Shown: one piece after another, positions 42,226-51,560 of the stretch
How positions within the stretch are numbered: position 1 is the first letter of the stretch
Layout: every line of letters starts with the position of its first letter
Assembly (NCBI GenBank): GCA_934098705.1
Contig: CAKOPC010000002.1
Location: 1 to 64,000 of the forward strand
Direction of reading: 5' to 3'
DNA from: an uncultured Bacilli bacterium
GTDB taxonomy: Bacteria > Bacillota_I > Bacilli_A > RF39 > UBA660
Length of the DNA: 64,000 bases
Position numbers and translations under genes: made by a program
The notes under the pieces: generated by a model
What the model saw: only the letters and a program-made list of their open reading frames with translations
Database searches by the model: none
Told to the model about the DNA's origin: nothing

Positions 42226-43488
42226 TTATTTATTATTTTCCTTTAAAAATTCAATTACTTTTTTGATTTCTACTTCATATTTCATAGATTCTAATCCACC
42301 TATTGCTTTTAAGAAATCTTCTTTTTTCATACCATAACTTTTAGCAGTTGTATCTGCTTCTTTTTCTGCTTCTTCATCTGTTACAGTAATGTTTTCTAAT
42401 GATTTAATTTCTTCAAGAATAAATCTATATTTTATACGTTTTAATGCTTCAGGCTTCATTTGTTCTTTTAACTTTTCTTCATTTGTTTTTGTAACTTCAT
42501 AGTAGTATTTAATATCCATACCTTGCATTCTTAATTGTTCATTAAATTGTTCTACCATATGATGTAATTCATGTTCTACTAATTCTTCTGGTATATCAAC
42601 TTCTGTTGATTTTTCTATTTCTTCAAGTAAAGCATCAACAAATTTATTTTCAGCTTCTACTTCTTTAGAACCTTTTAATGACTCTTCAACATTTTTTCTA
42701 AGAGATGCTTCATCTTTAACACCTTCAAGTGCTAAATCAGCAAAGAAATCTTCATCAAGTGTTCTTTCTATTTTTTCTTTTATTTCATTTACTTTAACTT
42801 TAAATGTTGCGTCTTGGCCTTTTAAATCATTACTTGGATAATCATCTGGGAATTTAACATTTATTTCCTTTTCTTCTCCCTTTTTCATACCAACAAGTTG
42901 ATCTTCAAATCCTGGTATAAAACTTCCTGAACCTATTTCTAATGAATAATTAGAAGCTTTACCACCTTCAAATGCCTTACCATCTTTAAATCCTTCAAAA
43001 TCAATTATAGCGATATTTCCCTTATCTACTGCTCCATCTTCTTTTACTTTAATTTCACTATATCTTTTAAGCATATTATTAATTTCAGCATCAACTTCTT
43101 CTTTTAATACTTTAACATCTTCTTGTTTTATTTTTAAACCCTTATATTTTTTAATATTAACAGAAGGTTTAGTTGTAATAGTAAATTTAAAAGTACAACC
43201 ATCACTTGTTATTGATGTTAAGTCAACAGAAGGTTCAATAATTGGTTCATATTTATTAGTATCAAGTGCTCTTTTATAAGCATCTGGTAATAATATATCT
43301 ACTGTATCCATATATAAAGATTCTTTTCCAAATTTCTTTAAATATACATCTTTTGGTACATGACCTTTTCTAAAACCATCAACAGAGGCTGTCTTAATTT
43401 TTTTATCTAAAGCCTTTTCCATTGCTTTATCAAATTCATCTTTTTCTATTTTAATTTCTACTTCAAATACGTTTTGTTTTTTTTCCAT
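42226..43488 (-). CDS. tig: Trigger factor
   Basis: 420 residues. This ribosome-bound chaperone has three parts: the N-terminal ribosome-binding domain with the GFRKGHVPKDVYLKKFG signature, an FKBP-like prolyl isomerase domain (about 150-240, with DKGNIAIIDFEGF and IPGFEDQLVGMKKGEEK), and the C-terminal chaperone arms. Single-gene transcription unit with terminator. Confidence 0.96.
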   Translation of the reverse strand: MEKKQNVFEVEIKIEKDEFDKAMEKALDKKIKTASVDGFRKGHVPKDVYLKKFGKESLYMDTVDILLPDAYKRALDTNKYEPIIEPSVDLTSITSDGCTFKFTITTKPSVNIKKYKGLKIKQEDVKVLKEEVDAEINNMLKRYSEIKVKEDGAVDKGNIAIIDFEGFKDGKAFEGGKASNYSLEIGSGSFIPGFEDQLVGMKKGEEKEINVKFPDDYPSNDLKGQDATFKVKVNEIKEKIERTLDEDFFADLALEGVKDEASLRKNVEESLKGSKEVEAENKFVDALLEEIEKSTEVDIPEELVEHELHHMVEQFNEQLRMQGMDIKYYYEVTKTNEEKLKEQMKPEALKRIKYRFILEEIKSLENITVTDEEAEKEADTTAKSYGMKKEDFLKAIGGLESMKYEVEIKKVIEFLKENNK

Positions 43489-43591
43489 AATAGTATCCTT
43501 CCTTTCAACAATGTATATTATAAACTAAAATGTTTATTTATACAAGAAAAAGTTACAAAATAAAAATAAATAGCATAAACTATTTACTTTG

Positions 43592-44167
43592 TTAAGATGT
43601 AACTTGTTGGGCATCAATTTTTATTTTAAAGAAAGCTTGCTTTTCAAGTAAAGCCTCTTTTTCTGTATCACTAAGACTACCAAAATTAAACCATAATCTT
43701 AAGTTATATGTTTTTTCAGCATCTTTATCTATTACATCTTGATAGATTATTCTATTGTTCTCAGTAATAGAAACAGGTGTTTTAGAAACTCCATCAACTG
43801 TTACATTACCTCTTAAATACTTTGTTAATAAAGCATTACTATTAGTAACTGAAGTATCATCTAATAATTTTATTTCATAATATGCTTTATCTGTACCTAT
43901 ATTTGTTATTTTAAAAGCATAATAACTAGTACTTGCCATACCTATTGCATCTGTTGCTTCCCCAATTTCTAAAGTACTTAAACCACTACTTACTTCAGTA
44001 AATTTAAGAGCAATACTACCAACCTTTATAACTTGTTTTTTACTAGATTCTAAAACTGTATTAAATATAGCAAAACTTGCCCCAATAACGATTGCAATAA
44101 CTCCTATCATTGACAAAAGTATTGATATTTTAATACCTATATTTTTCTTATCAAAAGAAAATCTCAT
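43592..44167 (-). CDS. TasA/CalY-like exported protein
   Basis: 191 residues from ATG 44167 (AGGTG 8 nt upstream). A basic start and a hydrophobic segment ending in GASFAIFNT form a signal region as in SipW-processed camelysin/TasA proteins. The mature part is beta-rich (IKVGSIALKFTEVSS) with SYYAFKITNIGTDKAYYEIK, which matches this group in pattern. Such proteins form surface fibres. No sipW-like peptidase gene is seen in the window. Compare the truncated gene at 1-347. Confidence 0.65.
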   Translation of the reverse strand: MRFSFDKKNIGIKISILLSMIGVIAIVIGASFAIFNTVLESSKKQVIKVGSIALKFTEVSSGLSTLEIGEATDAIGMASTSYYAFKITNIGTDKAYYEIKLLDDTSVTNSNALLTKYLRGNVTVDGVSKTPVSITENNRIIYQDVIDKDAEKTYNLRLWFNFGSLSDTEKEALLEKQAFFKIKIDAQQVTS

Positions 44168-44281
44168 AGCAAAAACACCTACTTTCATATCCTATATATA
44201 AAGTATAACTAATTTTTAAAACTTTTACAAGTAATTTATTATATTTTGTGATATAATTTTTTTATAAAGGAGATTTGAAGT

Positions 44282-45619
44282 ATGAAAAGGATAAAAAAGT
44301 TTTTTAGTATCTTAATTGGAAAAGTAACACTTTTTTTATGTAAATTAATAGGCAGAGGAAGTTCAACTCCAGGTGTTATAGCGTATAAATTTAATAAAAA
44401 TATTTTAAATGATTTTATATTACCTAAAAATATAATTGTTGTAACAGGATCATCTGGTAAAGGTTCAACAACAAAGATGATAAATGATGTTTATAAAGAT
44501 TTAGGATTTAAAGTAGCATATAATAGTAAGGGTTCAAATCAGCTTGGAGCAATTATTACAACTTTAATTGAAAACTGTAACATGAAAGGTTATGTAAATA
44601 GTGATGTATGTGTATTTGAACTTGATGAAAGAAGCTGTAAATATGTTATTCCTTATATCAAACCAACAAGTATTGTAATAACAAATATAACAAGAGATCA
44701 ACCCCCTCGTCAAAGACACTTTGACTTTATATATAATGAAATTGAAAAATCATTAATTAAAGGTTGTAATCTTATAATAAATGGGGATGATCCCTATTTA
44801 CAAAAGTTTGCCTTAGAAAATAAATATAACTGTTTATATTATGGAGTTAGTAAAAACAAATATTCTTATAACGATGAAAAGTTTAACAGTTTAAATATTT
44901 ATAGATGTCCTAAATGTTTAAAAAAGTTAGACTACAACTATTATAATTTTGAAACACTTGGAGATTATAAATGTCCTTCATGTGATTTTAAAAGACCAAA
45001 AATAAATTATGAAGTAACAGTAATAGATTATGATAAGTTTGAAATCAAAATAAATAATAAATATAAAGTAAATATAAATAATAACATGCTATTTAATATA
45101 TATAATACTATATCAGCATTTGCATGTTTAGCATTTAATAAACTAGACTGTAATAGAATAGCTAAAAGTATGTCTAAAATAGCACTTAATAAAAAGTTAT
45201 TTAATGAGTATAAATATAAAAATAGAAATGTATATGTTTTAAACAATAAAGCAGAAAATGCCTCTACCTATAACCAATCTGTTTTCTATACATCACAAAA
45301 TAAAAACACCAAAACTTTAGTTTTAGGGTGGATGGAAATATCAAGAAGATATAACTTTGATGATTTATCTTGGCTTTATGATATTGATTTTGAACTATTA
45401 AATGATGGAAGCGTAGATAAAATAATTTGTTGTGGTCCTCAAAAATATGACATAGCGTTAAGAATGAAATATGCTGGTTTTGATGAAGATAAAATTAAAG
45501 TATTTTATGATTTATATGATGCCGAAGAGGAAATAAAAAATTCAAATGGTGATATTTATGCCATATTAAACTTTGACTATGTAAAACCATTTAATGATAT
45601 TATGGAGGAAGATATATGA
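44282..45619 (+). CDS. murT: Lipid II isoglutaminyl synthase, Mur-ligase subunit MurT
   Basis: 445 residues. MurT activates the D-Glu carboxylate of lipid II for amidation. The P-loop is VVTGSSGKGSTTKMIND, followed by NITRDQPPR. A zinc ribbon between about 220 and 245 (CPKCLKKLD ... CPSCDF) is a family hallmark. The C-terminal DUF1727 region contains LVLGWMEISRRYNFDD. The stop TGA overlaps the gatD start (ATATGA), so both subunits are made together. The TGA stop also shows a standard genetic code. Confidence 0.93.
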   Translation: MKRIKKFFSILIGKVTLFLCKLIGRGSSTPGVIAYKFNKNILNDFILPKNIIVVTGSSGKGSTTKMINDVYKDLGFKVAYNSKGSNQLGAIITTLIENCNMKGYVNSDVCVFELDERSCKYVIPYIKPTSIVITNITRDQPPRQRHFDFIYNEIEKSLIKGCNLIINGDDPYLQKFALENKYNCLYYGVSKNKYSYNDEKFNSLNIYRCPKCLKKLDYNYYNFETLGDYKCPSCDFKRPKINYEVTVIDYDKFEIKINNKYKVNINNNMLFNIYNTISAFACLAFNKLDCNRIAKSMSKIALNKKLFNEYKYKNRNVYVLNNKAENASTYNQSVFYTSQNKNTKTLVLGWMEISRRYNFDDLSWLYDIDFELLNDGSVDKIICCGPQKYDIALRMKYAGFDEDKIKVFYDLYDAEEEIKNSNGDIYAILNFDYVKPFNDIMEEDI

Positions 45620-46290
45620 ATATAGTAGTGGGACACTTATATTATGACCTTATGAACCTTTACGGAGATAATGGTAATATAAAAGTATTAAAATATAATC
45701 TTGAAAAACAAGGAATAAATGTAACAATTAAAAAATTATCACTTGATGATAAAATAGATTTTAATAAACTAGACATGATTTATATGGGTAGTGGAACTGA
45801 AGAAAATAGAAAAATTGTATTAGATAACATCTTAAAATATAAAAATAATATAAATAAATTTTATAAAGATAATAAATTCTTACTTGTAACAGGAAATTCA
45901 TTATCTTTATTTGGAAACTATATAATAGATAAAGATGGTAATAAAAAAGATGCTTTAAAACTATTTAACTTTTATACTAAAGAGAAAGAGGAAAGAGATG
46001 TAAAAGAAGTAAATATTCCTTGTACTTTTCTAAAAGATAACCTACTTGGCTTTATTAATAAACAAGATAATATGTATAAAAATGATAAAATACTAGAATA
46101 TGGTATATATAAAAATAACTTTTATGGTACTTATATTCTTGGTCCTATACTTGCAAGAAATCCAGAGTTTACACAGTACTTTATAACTAATCTAATTAAA
46201 ACAAAAGATAAAGATTTTATATTTAAAGACTTTAATACATCACTTGATGAAGAAGCATATTTAGATTATATTGCATTTAAAAATAGTTAA
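45616..46290 (+). CDS. gatD: GatD-like amidotransferase subunit lacking catalytic residues
   Basis: 224 residues. In MurT-GatD complexes GatD supplies ammonia from glutamine by a Cys-His-type triad. The fold and landmarks are here: YYDLMNLYGDNGN, YMGSGTEENRK, and YGTYILGPILARNPEF. However, the nucleophile segment normally reading CGGYQLLG is VTGNSLSLFG (residues 91-100), with no Cys. The normally conserved His in GTYLHGP is Leu175 (GTYILGP). The subunit therefore cannot act as a classical glutaminase. It is still tightly linked to murT by a 4-bp overlap. Confidence 0.85.
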   Translation: MNIVVGHLYYDLMNLYGDNGNIKVLKYNLEKQGINVTIKKLSLDDKIDFNKLDMIYMGSGTEENRKIVLDNILKYKNNINKFYKDNKFLLVTGNSLSLFGNYIIDKDGNKKDALKLFNFYTKEKEERDVKEVNIPCTFLKDNLLGFINKQDNMYKNDKILEYGIYKNNFYGTYILGPILARNPEFTQYFITNLIKTKDKDFIFKDFNTSLDEEAYLDYIAFKNS

Positions 46291-46313
46291 CAAAAGGTTA
46301 ACTATTATTTTTT
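46282..46313. terminator. Bidirectional terminator after murT-gatD
   Basis: AATAGTTAAC and GTTAACTATT form a perfect 10-bp stem with a short AAAAG loop, followed by ATTTTTTTAT. The stop codon of gatD lies inside. Confidence 0.9.
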
Positions 46314-46943
46314 TATATTAATCCTTGGAAAGGCTCTAATAAGTCTACGATGAAATTTAAAGCTTAAAAGTTCTTGCCTTATCTTACTATTTATTTCATT
46401 ACTAGAATCTTTTTTTATTAAAGTAACTTTCTTAGTAAATTTACTAATTATAAAAAATGACACTATATAATCAGTAACAAATATTATAAAAAGTATTAAA
46501 GCTGATATATTAAGATATAAAGCAGGAATTTTATATAAAATATCTAACACAAAGGGATTTATATAATATAAAAGTAAAACTCCAAGTATACCAAAGCAAA
46601 AAGAATTACGAAGACATACCCTTCCATTTACATTTAATACCCTATTTGAATAATCCCACCATCTAGTTTTAAATAATCTTTCCATAATGTAACTTGTTAT
46701 ATATTCCAAAATACTGCAAAGTAAAAAAGCCATAGCAAAAAGAACAATTACATCTTTGTTATATCTTTTTAAAACAATTATCATAAATAAAGCAGATACT
46801 CCATATATAGGACAAATTGGCCCAATTAAAAAACCTCTATCAGCCACTATTTTATAATATATAGAACAAGCAGCTGTTTCAATTATCCATCCTAAAAAAG
46901 AATAAATTATAAAAAGTAAAAACAAAATTATTATATCGTACAT
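46305..46943 (-). CDS. Membrane protein of the ABC_trans_CmpB (DUF1113-like) family
   Basis: 212 residues from ATG 46943 (GGAAGAG 9 nt upstream). Five to six membrane helices. The family block is clear: IYSFLGWIIETAACSIYYK, then DRGFLIGPICPIYG, then ERLFKTRWWDYSNRVLNVNG with RVCLRNSFCFG. Function unknown, despite the ABC-transporter name. It lies between the gatD and ftsZ genes and is convergent with gatD. Confidence 0.8.
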   Translation of the reverse strand: MYDIIILFLLFIIYSFLGWIIETAACSIYYKIVADRGFLIGPICPIYGVSALFMIIVLKRYNKDVIVLFAMAFLLCSILEYITSYIMERLFKTRWWDYSNRVLNVNGRVCLRNSFCFGILGVLLLYYINPFVLDILYKIPALYLNISALILFIIFVTDYIVSFFIISKFTKKVTLIKKDSSNEINSKIRQELLSFKFHRRLIRAFPRINIKK

Positions 46944-47006
46944 AAATATCAACTCTTCCAAATAAATATTAAAAATAAAAGCAAACATAAAGTCTGCTTA
47001 AAATTT

Positions 47007-48101
47007 TTAGAAATTTTTATGTTGTAAAAATCTTGGTATATCTATCTCACTTGGTTCAAAATTTCCGCCTTGACTTCCGTCATCATCATCTGTATCATCT
47101 AAAGTAGTATCTCTTCTTGTTTGTGTTGTTACTCCCTCTTTATATAAATTGCCTGCATTTTTCTTCTTGTCAAAACCCGTTGCAATAATAGTTACAATAA
47201 CTTCATCATTTAAATTTTCATTAATTACAGAACCAAATATAATATTAATATCTGTATTAGATGCAGCACGTACAACTTCAACTGCTTGTTCTGCCTCAAA
47301 TAATGTAAGATTTGCCCCTCCTGTTATATTAATAATAGCATCTGTTGCTCCATGAATTGATGTTTCAAGAAGTGGAGATGAAACAGCTTGTCTTGCAGCT
47401 TCAATAGCTCTTTCTTCACCCATGCCAATACCAATACCAATAATAGCATTACCTGCTTTTTCCATGACTGTTCTAATGTCTGAAAAATCAAGGTTAACAA
47501 GTCCAACAACTGCAATTAAATCAGATATTGACTGTACGCCACGAAGAAGTACATTATCAACCTCTTTAAAGGCATCAAGCATTGGTGTTGATTTATCAAT
47601 TATTTCTCTTAATCTATCATTTGGAATAACAATTAAAGTATCAACATGTTTTTTTAACTCTTCAATACCATATGTTGCATTATCCATTCTCTTTTTACCT
47701 TCAAATGAGAAAGGACGTGTTACAATACCAACAGTTAGAGCACCTTGATTTTGAGCTATTTCCGCTATTATTGGAGCAGCACCAGTTCCTGTTCCACCGC
47801 CCATTCCGCAAGTTATAAATACCATGTCAGCTCCTTTTAGAGCCTCTTCTATTTCCTTTTTGGCTTTTATAGCAGTTTCTTTTCCAATTTCAGGACGTGC
47901 TCCCGCACCAAGACCTGTTCCTAACTGAATCTTTTTCTCTGCTTTTGAAGCTGTTAAAACTTGTGAATCTGTATTTACAACAATAAATTCAACCCCTCTT
48001 ACACCAGCATCAATCATTCGGTTAACAGCGTTACCACCGCCGCCTCCTACTCCAACAACTTTAATTTTTGCTAACTGATCCATCATCGATAAATCAAACA
48101 T
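47007..48101 (-). CDS. ftsZ: Cell division GTPase FtsZ
   Basis: 364 residues. FtsZ assembles the division ring. Seen: VVGVGGGGGNAVNRMI, the tubulin signature GMGGGTGTGAAP, the T6/T7 loops (NLDFSDIRTVM), and a C-terminal tail ending in the conserved peptide EIDIPRFLQHKNF that binds FtsA. It directly follows ftsA, with one base shared, indicating the common ftsA-ftsZ arrangement. Confidence 0.97.
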   Translation of the reverse strand: MFDLSMMDQLAKIKVVGVGGGGGNAVNRMIDAGVRGVEFIVVNTDSQVLTASKAEKKIQLGTGLGAGARPEIGKETAIKAKKEIEEALKGADMVFITCGMGGGTGTGAAPIIAEIAQNQGALTVGIVTRPFSFEGKKRMDNATYGIEELKKHVDTLIVIPNDRLREIIDKSTPMLDAFKEVDNVLLRGVQSISDLIAVVGLVNLDFSDIRTVMEKAGNAIIGIGIGMGEERAIEAARQAVSSPLLETSIHGATDAIINITGGANLTLFEAEQAVEVVRAASNTDINIIFGSVINENLNDEVIVTIIATGFDKKKNAGNLYKEGVTTQTRRDTTLDDTDDDDGSQGGNFEPSEIDIPRFLQHKNF

Positions 48102-49336
48102 TACTTATCATCTCCTTCAAATATCTTAAAGACCTTACCTAAAACTCCAACAGACGTAACTTTCTTTCTGGCATCAAGCATCTCTTCTATTTTATCTTCA
48201 CTAAGCATCGTATACTCTTTATCTCTCATTTTTAATTTTTCATTAAAATATTTTATCATGCCATAACAAGCAGCATATCTATTTTCTCTAATACCAATAA
48301 TACCCAAATGGATTACTGAAGAATTTCTAGCAAATAACTCCTCCGCTATCGCATCAAAACCTAACATTGAAGTTATACCACCACTTATAATTATATAACC
48401 TATTTCACGATTTGTTAAGTTATTTATCTCATTTTTTACTTTTTTTAGTATTTCAACACATCGTGATTCTATAATTTGAGAAAGATCATACTGATTTATA
48501 TTAATCTTTTCTCCTACCCTATTTATACAAGTATAAACTTCATCACTATCAGCATACTTTCTATTACTAACAGCAAACTCTTCCTTTATTTTTTTAGCAT
48601 CATCTACTTTATAGTTAAAAGCAATATCTTCATCAATATTACGTCCACCCATAAGCATTATCTTTTCTTTTATCATTATACCCTTATTAAATATAGCAAG
48701 TTTTGTTGTTTCATCTCCAATATCTATTAAAGCAACAACTTTATTATCTAAATCAGGTGTTTTAACAGAGTAATAATTACCAACTGATGAAAATACAATA
48801 TCTATAACATCTAAATTTAATGATTCTATAATAGAAGCTACAGAATAGACGTTTTTCTTTGGTACAGATGATGCAACTGCTTTAACTTCTAACTTTTTAC
48901 AAGTTATATTAAAAGGGTCCTTTATTACAGTATTATCTGCCCTATATTCAATAGGCATAACGGATACAACTTCGTATCCTTCTTTTACATTGTTTTTTAA
49001 AGCATTTTGTAAACAACTAAATATTACTTCACCTGTTACTTTATTATTATCTTCCGGAAGATTTACATTACCAGATACAATATCAAAAGTAACATTTGTT
49101 GATGGCACTATAGCAAGTACCTCAGTTATTTTAGTACCAAGATTACTTTCTATCTCTTTTATTCCTTTTTTTATAGCACTACTTACTTTAGTAGCATCAA
49201 TAATAAGTCCTTGTTTCACACCTTGTGATGGTACTATACTTCGTGCCAAACAATTATATTTATGATTAAAATATTCTAAACAAACAATTTTTATGGTATC
49301 AGTACCTATATCTATACTAGTAAATATCTTTCTCAT
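48101..49336 (-). CDS. ftsA: Cell division protein FtsA
   Basis: 411 residues. The actin-like tether of FtsZ to the membrane. Seen: SIDIGTDTIKIV, the 1C domain with VSVMPIEYRAD, the phosphate-2 motif VALIDIGDETTKLAIF, the ISGGITSMLGFDAIAEE block, and a C-terminal amphipathic helix VLGKVFKIFEGDD that binds the membrane. It shares one base with ftsZ. No other dcw genes (mraZ, murG, ftsQ) are near. Confidence 0.93.
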   Translation of the reverse strand: MRKIFTSIDIGTDTIKIVCLEYFNHKYNCLARSIVPSQGVKQGLIIDATKVSSAIKKGIKEIESNLGTKITEVLAIVPSTNVTFDIVSGNVNLPEDNNKVTGEVIFSCLQNALKNNVKEGYEVVSVMPIEYRADNTVIKDPFNITCKKLEVKAVASSVPKKNVYSVASIIESLNLDVIDIVFSSVGNYYSVKTPDLDNKVVALIDIGDETTKLAIFNKGIMIKEKIMLMGGRNIDEDIAFNYKVDDAKKIKEEFAVSNRKYADSDEVYTCINRVGEKININQYDLSQIIESRCVEILKKVKNEINNLTNREIGYIIISGGITSMLGFDAIAEELFARNSSVIHLGIIGIRENRYAACYGMIKYFNEKLKMRDKEYTMLSEDKIEEMLDARKKVTSVGVLGKVFKIFEGDDK

Positions 49337-49464
49337 ATCATACCCTCTTAACTACTTAATTAAATTATACAATATGAAAGTGTAAAACGCAAGAATAATA
49401 TAAATTTTACATAATTAGACATTTTAAACAAAAAATACGCAAAATAACTTTACGTATCTTTACA

Positions 49465-49800
49465 TTATATCAAATCATTACCATTACTATCTTTAGTATT
49501 ACCAAGTAATATATCTATACCTTCTATAAAACCCCAAATGCCTGCAATTATTGGACCAAGTCCTAAAAATATCCAGCCAACTGTTGTTAAAAGAAGCTGT
49601 GTCAAACCTTTACTACTATAACCTAAGTAAAAGTTATGAATACCAAATCCTCCTAAAAATATACCTAAAATACCAGCTACTATCTTTGATTTTCCAAATA
49701 CAACACTTGGATTACTATTATTTAGTAATTTACCACAATTTAAACAAACATCAGCATCATTTGATTTAATTTTTTCTCCACAATTAGGACAATACTTCAT
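49465..49800 (-). CDS. Zinc-ribbon TM2-domain membrane protein
   Basis: 111 residues. A zinc ribbon at 1-25 (CPNCGEKIKSNDADVCLNCG) is followed by a TM2 domain with two membrane helices (about 42-62 and 73-95) and the typical GGFGIHNFYLGYSSKGL turn. Proteins of this kind are widespread and not characterised. It lies 5 bp after the stop of the CPWC protein gene, so the two share a transcript. Confidence 0.85.
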   Translation of the reverse strand: MKYCPNCGEKIKSNDADVCLNCGKLLNNSNPSVVFGKSKIVAGILGIFLGGFGIHNFYLGYSSKGLTQLLLTTVGWIFLGLGPIIAGIWGFIEGIDILLGNTKDSNGNDLI

Positions 49801-49805
49801 AAATA

Positions 49806-50402
49806 CTACTCTCCTTCACAAGATGTACATAAACCAAGATTTACATCTTGCATATATAATTTTAATTTTTCCTTTAGGCTCTCTACTCTATCTTTAGTCC
49901 AGTATTGTACTGGAGTTATATTATCTTTCATAACTGATGTTTCATTATCATGATGAATTATATTACCATCAACAACAAATGATACATCAGGCACAAATAT
50001 CTTTTCATTACCCTCATCATCATATAATAAATTACCATTTAAAGCCTTAAGAAGTTTTTTATAAAAATCAGTATTATTTTTTCTATCATCTAATATATTA
50101 TAATAATAAATCTTCTCTATTTCTTCTTCTTTTGCAACTTCATTTAAATATTTAACATAAGCTTTGCACCAAGGACACTCTGGGAACCCTAAATAAACAA
50201 TACCTGTTCCATGTTGTAATATCTTTAAAATTTCATCTTGAGTTCTATAAACAAATACATTATCAGTTGTAATACCATATTCATCACTAAATTTTTCATT
50301 ATCTGTCTTACCAAAATTCTTATTAACTATGGTATATATTATAAAAGCAATTAAAATAGAAGATATTATCATTAAAAACATTGTTAATATTTTCTTTTTC
50401 AT
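49806..50402 (-). CDS. Membrane-anchored thioredoxin-like protein (CPWC)
   Basis: 198 residues with an N-terminal membrane helix (about 5-26) and an outer domain. The redox motif is in YLGFPECPWCKAYVKYLNE; VPDVSFVVDG supplies the cis-proline loop; a C-terminal CTSCEGE pair is an additional possible redox site. It is related in plan to the CGYC protein at 5387, suggesting an extracytoplasmic thiol-exchange system in this bacterium. Confidence 0.75.
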   Translation of the reverse strand: MKKKILTMFLMIISSILIAFIIYTIVNKNFGKTDNEKFSDEYGITTDNVFVYRTQDEILKILQHGTGIVYLGFPECPWCKAYVKYLNEVAKEEEIEKIYYYNILDDRKNNTDFYKKLLKALNGNLLYDDEGNEKIFVPDVSFVVDGNIIHHDNETSVMKDNITPVQYWTKDRVESLKEKLKLYMQDVNLGLCTSCEGE

Positions 50403-50473
50403 TTAATATAAATCTCCTTTCAACACTAATATTATAATATAAAAGGATATAATTTTCAAGAATTATAAAATAA

Positions 50474-50503
50474 AAAAACTAATAACAAAACTACTTATTA
50501 GTC
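50474..50503 (-). terminator. Terminator after the methyltransferase gene
   Basis: ACTAATAA pairs with TTATTAGT, and seven T residues follow on the minus strand. It overlaps the methyltransferase stop. Confidence 0.8.
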
Positions 50504-51213
50504 TTTCTATTTTCTAAATCAATACTTGTTGGAATATCTATTTTATTATCTGGTATTTCAAGTCCCCAGTTATCCCATCCATTATAATTTTCTCTTGCAA
50601 ATAGTTCAATTTTTTCCTGAAATGGAAACATTTTACTTATACCTTCTATCACCTTAACAGGTTTTTTACTATGTTCTTCTCTTGGAAAAGTAATAAGTTG
50701 TCTTACATTTCTAGCTCCTCTAGGAGTTGGTATCACACCTTTTTTAAAGACAAGACAAAATTCAGTTTGTGATAAAGTATATCTACCTGGATTATGAATC
50801 ATTTTATCCCACACAAAAGCAACTGTTTTATATTCAAATCCCCAGTAATTTCCAAGTTTTATAGCATTTTCAAACTGTGGTCCTGTAGTCCACATAAAAA
50901 GTAAACAACTTTTACTATCTGCAATAGATAAAACGTCAAGTTGCATTAAATCTTTAAGTTTTAAAGTGGGATACTTAAAAGATGCTGAACTTAAAAAAAT
51001 ATTTTTAGTAAAACCAACATTTAAATCTTTTATAGTAGTTTTATCATATTGATATTTACCACCATAATCCCAAGGAGGATCCATATAAATAATTTGATAT
51101 TTTTTATTAGGTAATTTTGGATAAAGTTCATCTAAAGGATTAACCTTCTTTCTATTCTTACCTTGCACGTTATATATTGAATATGCTGTAATATTTTTAC
51201 TACTATTATCCAT
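50491..51213 (-). CDS. MT-A70-type adenine methyltransferase of the R-M system (M.MunI-like)
   Basis: 240 residues. The catalytic motif DPPWDYGGKYQYD marks an N6-adenine methyltransferase, and the VGFTKNIFLSS, LLFMWTTGPQFE and FCLVFKKGVIP blocks match the MT-A70 family, in which M.MunI is placed in published classifications. It faces away from a control gene and an MunI-like endonuclease. Predicted job: to methylate the inner adenine of CAATTG to protect the host. The start has GAGGTG 5 nt upstream; the divergent promoter region (51214-51335) carries palindromes. Confidence 0.85.
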   Translation of the reverse strand: MDNSSKNITAYSIYNVQGKNRKKVNPLDELYPKLPNKKYQIIYMDPPWDYGGKYQYDKTTIKDLNVGFTKNIFLSSASFKYPTLKLKDLMQLDVLSIADSKSCLLFMWTTGPQFENAIKLGNYWGFEYKTVAFVWDKMIHNPGRYTLSQTEFCLVFKKGVIPTPRGARNVRQLITFPREEHSKKPVKVIEGISKMFPFQEKIELFARENYNGWDNWGLEIPDNKIDIPTSIDLENRKTNK

Positions 51214-51276
51214 AATTTCACCTCATTATCATTTTACATTTTTATTAATATTTAGTCAATAATACATAAAAATGTT

Positions 51277-51314
51277 GTATATATACCGTTGTAATATATA
51301 CCAAGTGTATATTA
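51277..51314 (+). promoter_or_regulatory. Palindromic C-box operator of the R-M system
   Basis: Two symmetric boxes: GTATATATAC (51277-51286) and TAATATATAC...GTGTATATTA (51292-51301 with 51305-51314). They precede the controller gene by 22 bp. Controller proteins of R-M systems bind two such adjacent palindromes to activate and later repress their own operon, delaying restriction until methylation is established. Confidence 0.6.
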
Positions 51315-51335
51315 TATTAATGATGGTGATGCAAA

Positions 51336-51545
51336 ATGGACTTAGAAAAATTAGGAAATCGTATAAAATCTCTAAGACAAAATATGGGAATAAGTCAAGA
51401 AGACTTTGCTCTTCAAATAGGTATGGATAGAACATATTATTCCGCAATCGAAAATGGTAAACATAATATTACTATTAAAAATTTATACAAAATAGCAAAC
51501 GGTTTAAAAATAACAATTAGTGAATTATTAAATATTTTTAAATAA
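51336..51545 (+). CDS. R-M controller (C) protein, XRE family
   Basis: 69 residues, nearly only a helix-turn-helix: IKSLRQNMGISQEDFALQIG, then MDRTYYSAIENGKHNIT, ending in a short helix (ELLNIFK). This is the usual size and sequence of R-M C proteins. It lies 15 bp before the endonuclease gene and 38 bp after the palindromes, and is divergent from the methylase gene, the standard timing-circuit arrangement. Confidence 0.85.
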   Translation: MDLEKLGNRIKSLRQNMGISQEDFALQIGMDRTYYSAIENGKHNITIKNLYKIANGLKITISELLNIFK

Positions 51546-51560
51546 TTTAATGGAGGTTGT

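Noticed and set aside
47149..47748. Long frames antisense to ftsZ
   Set aside because: They are shadows of the conserved ftsZ coding frame, with no ribosome sites or known families.
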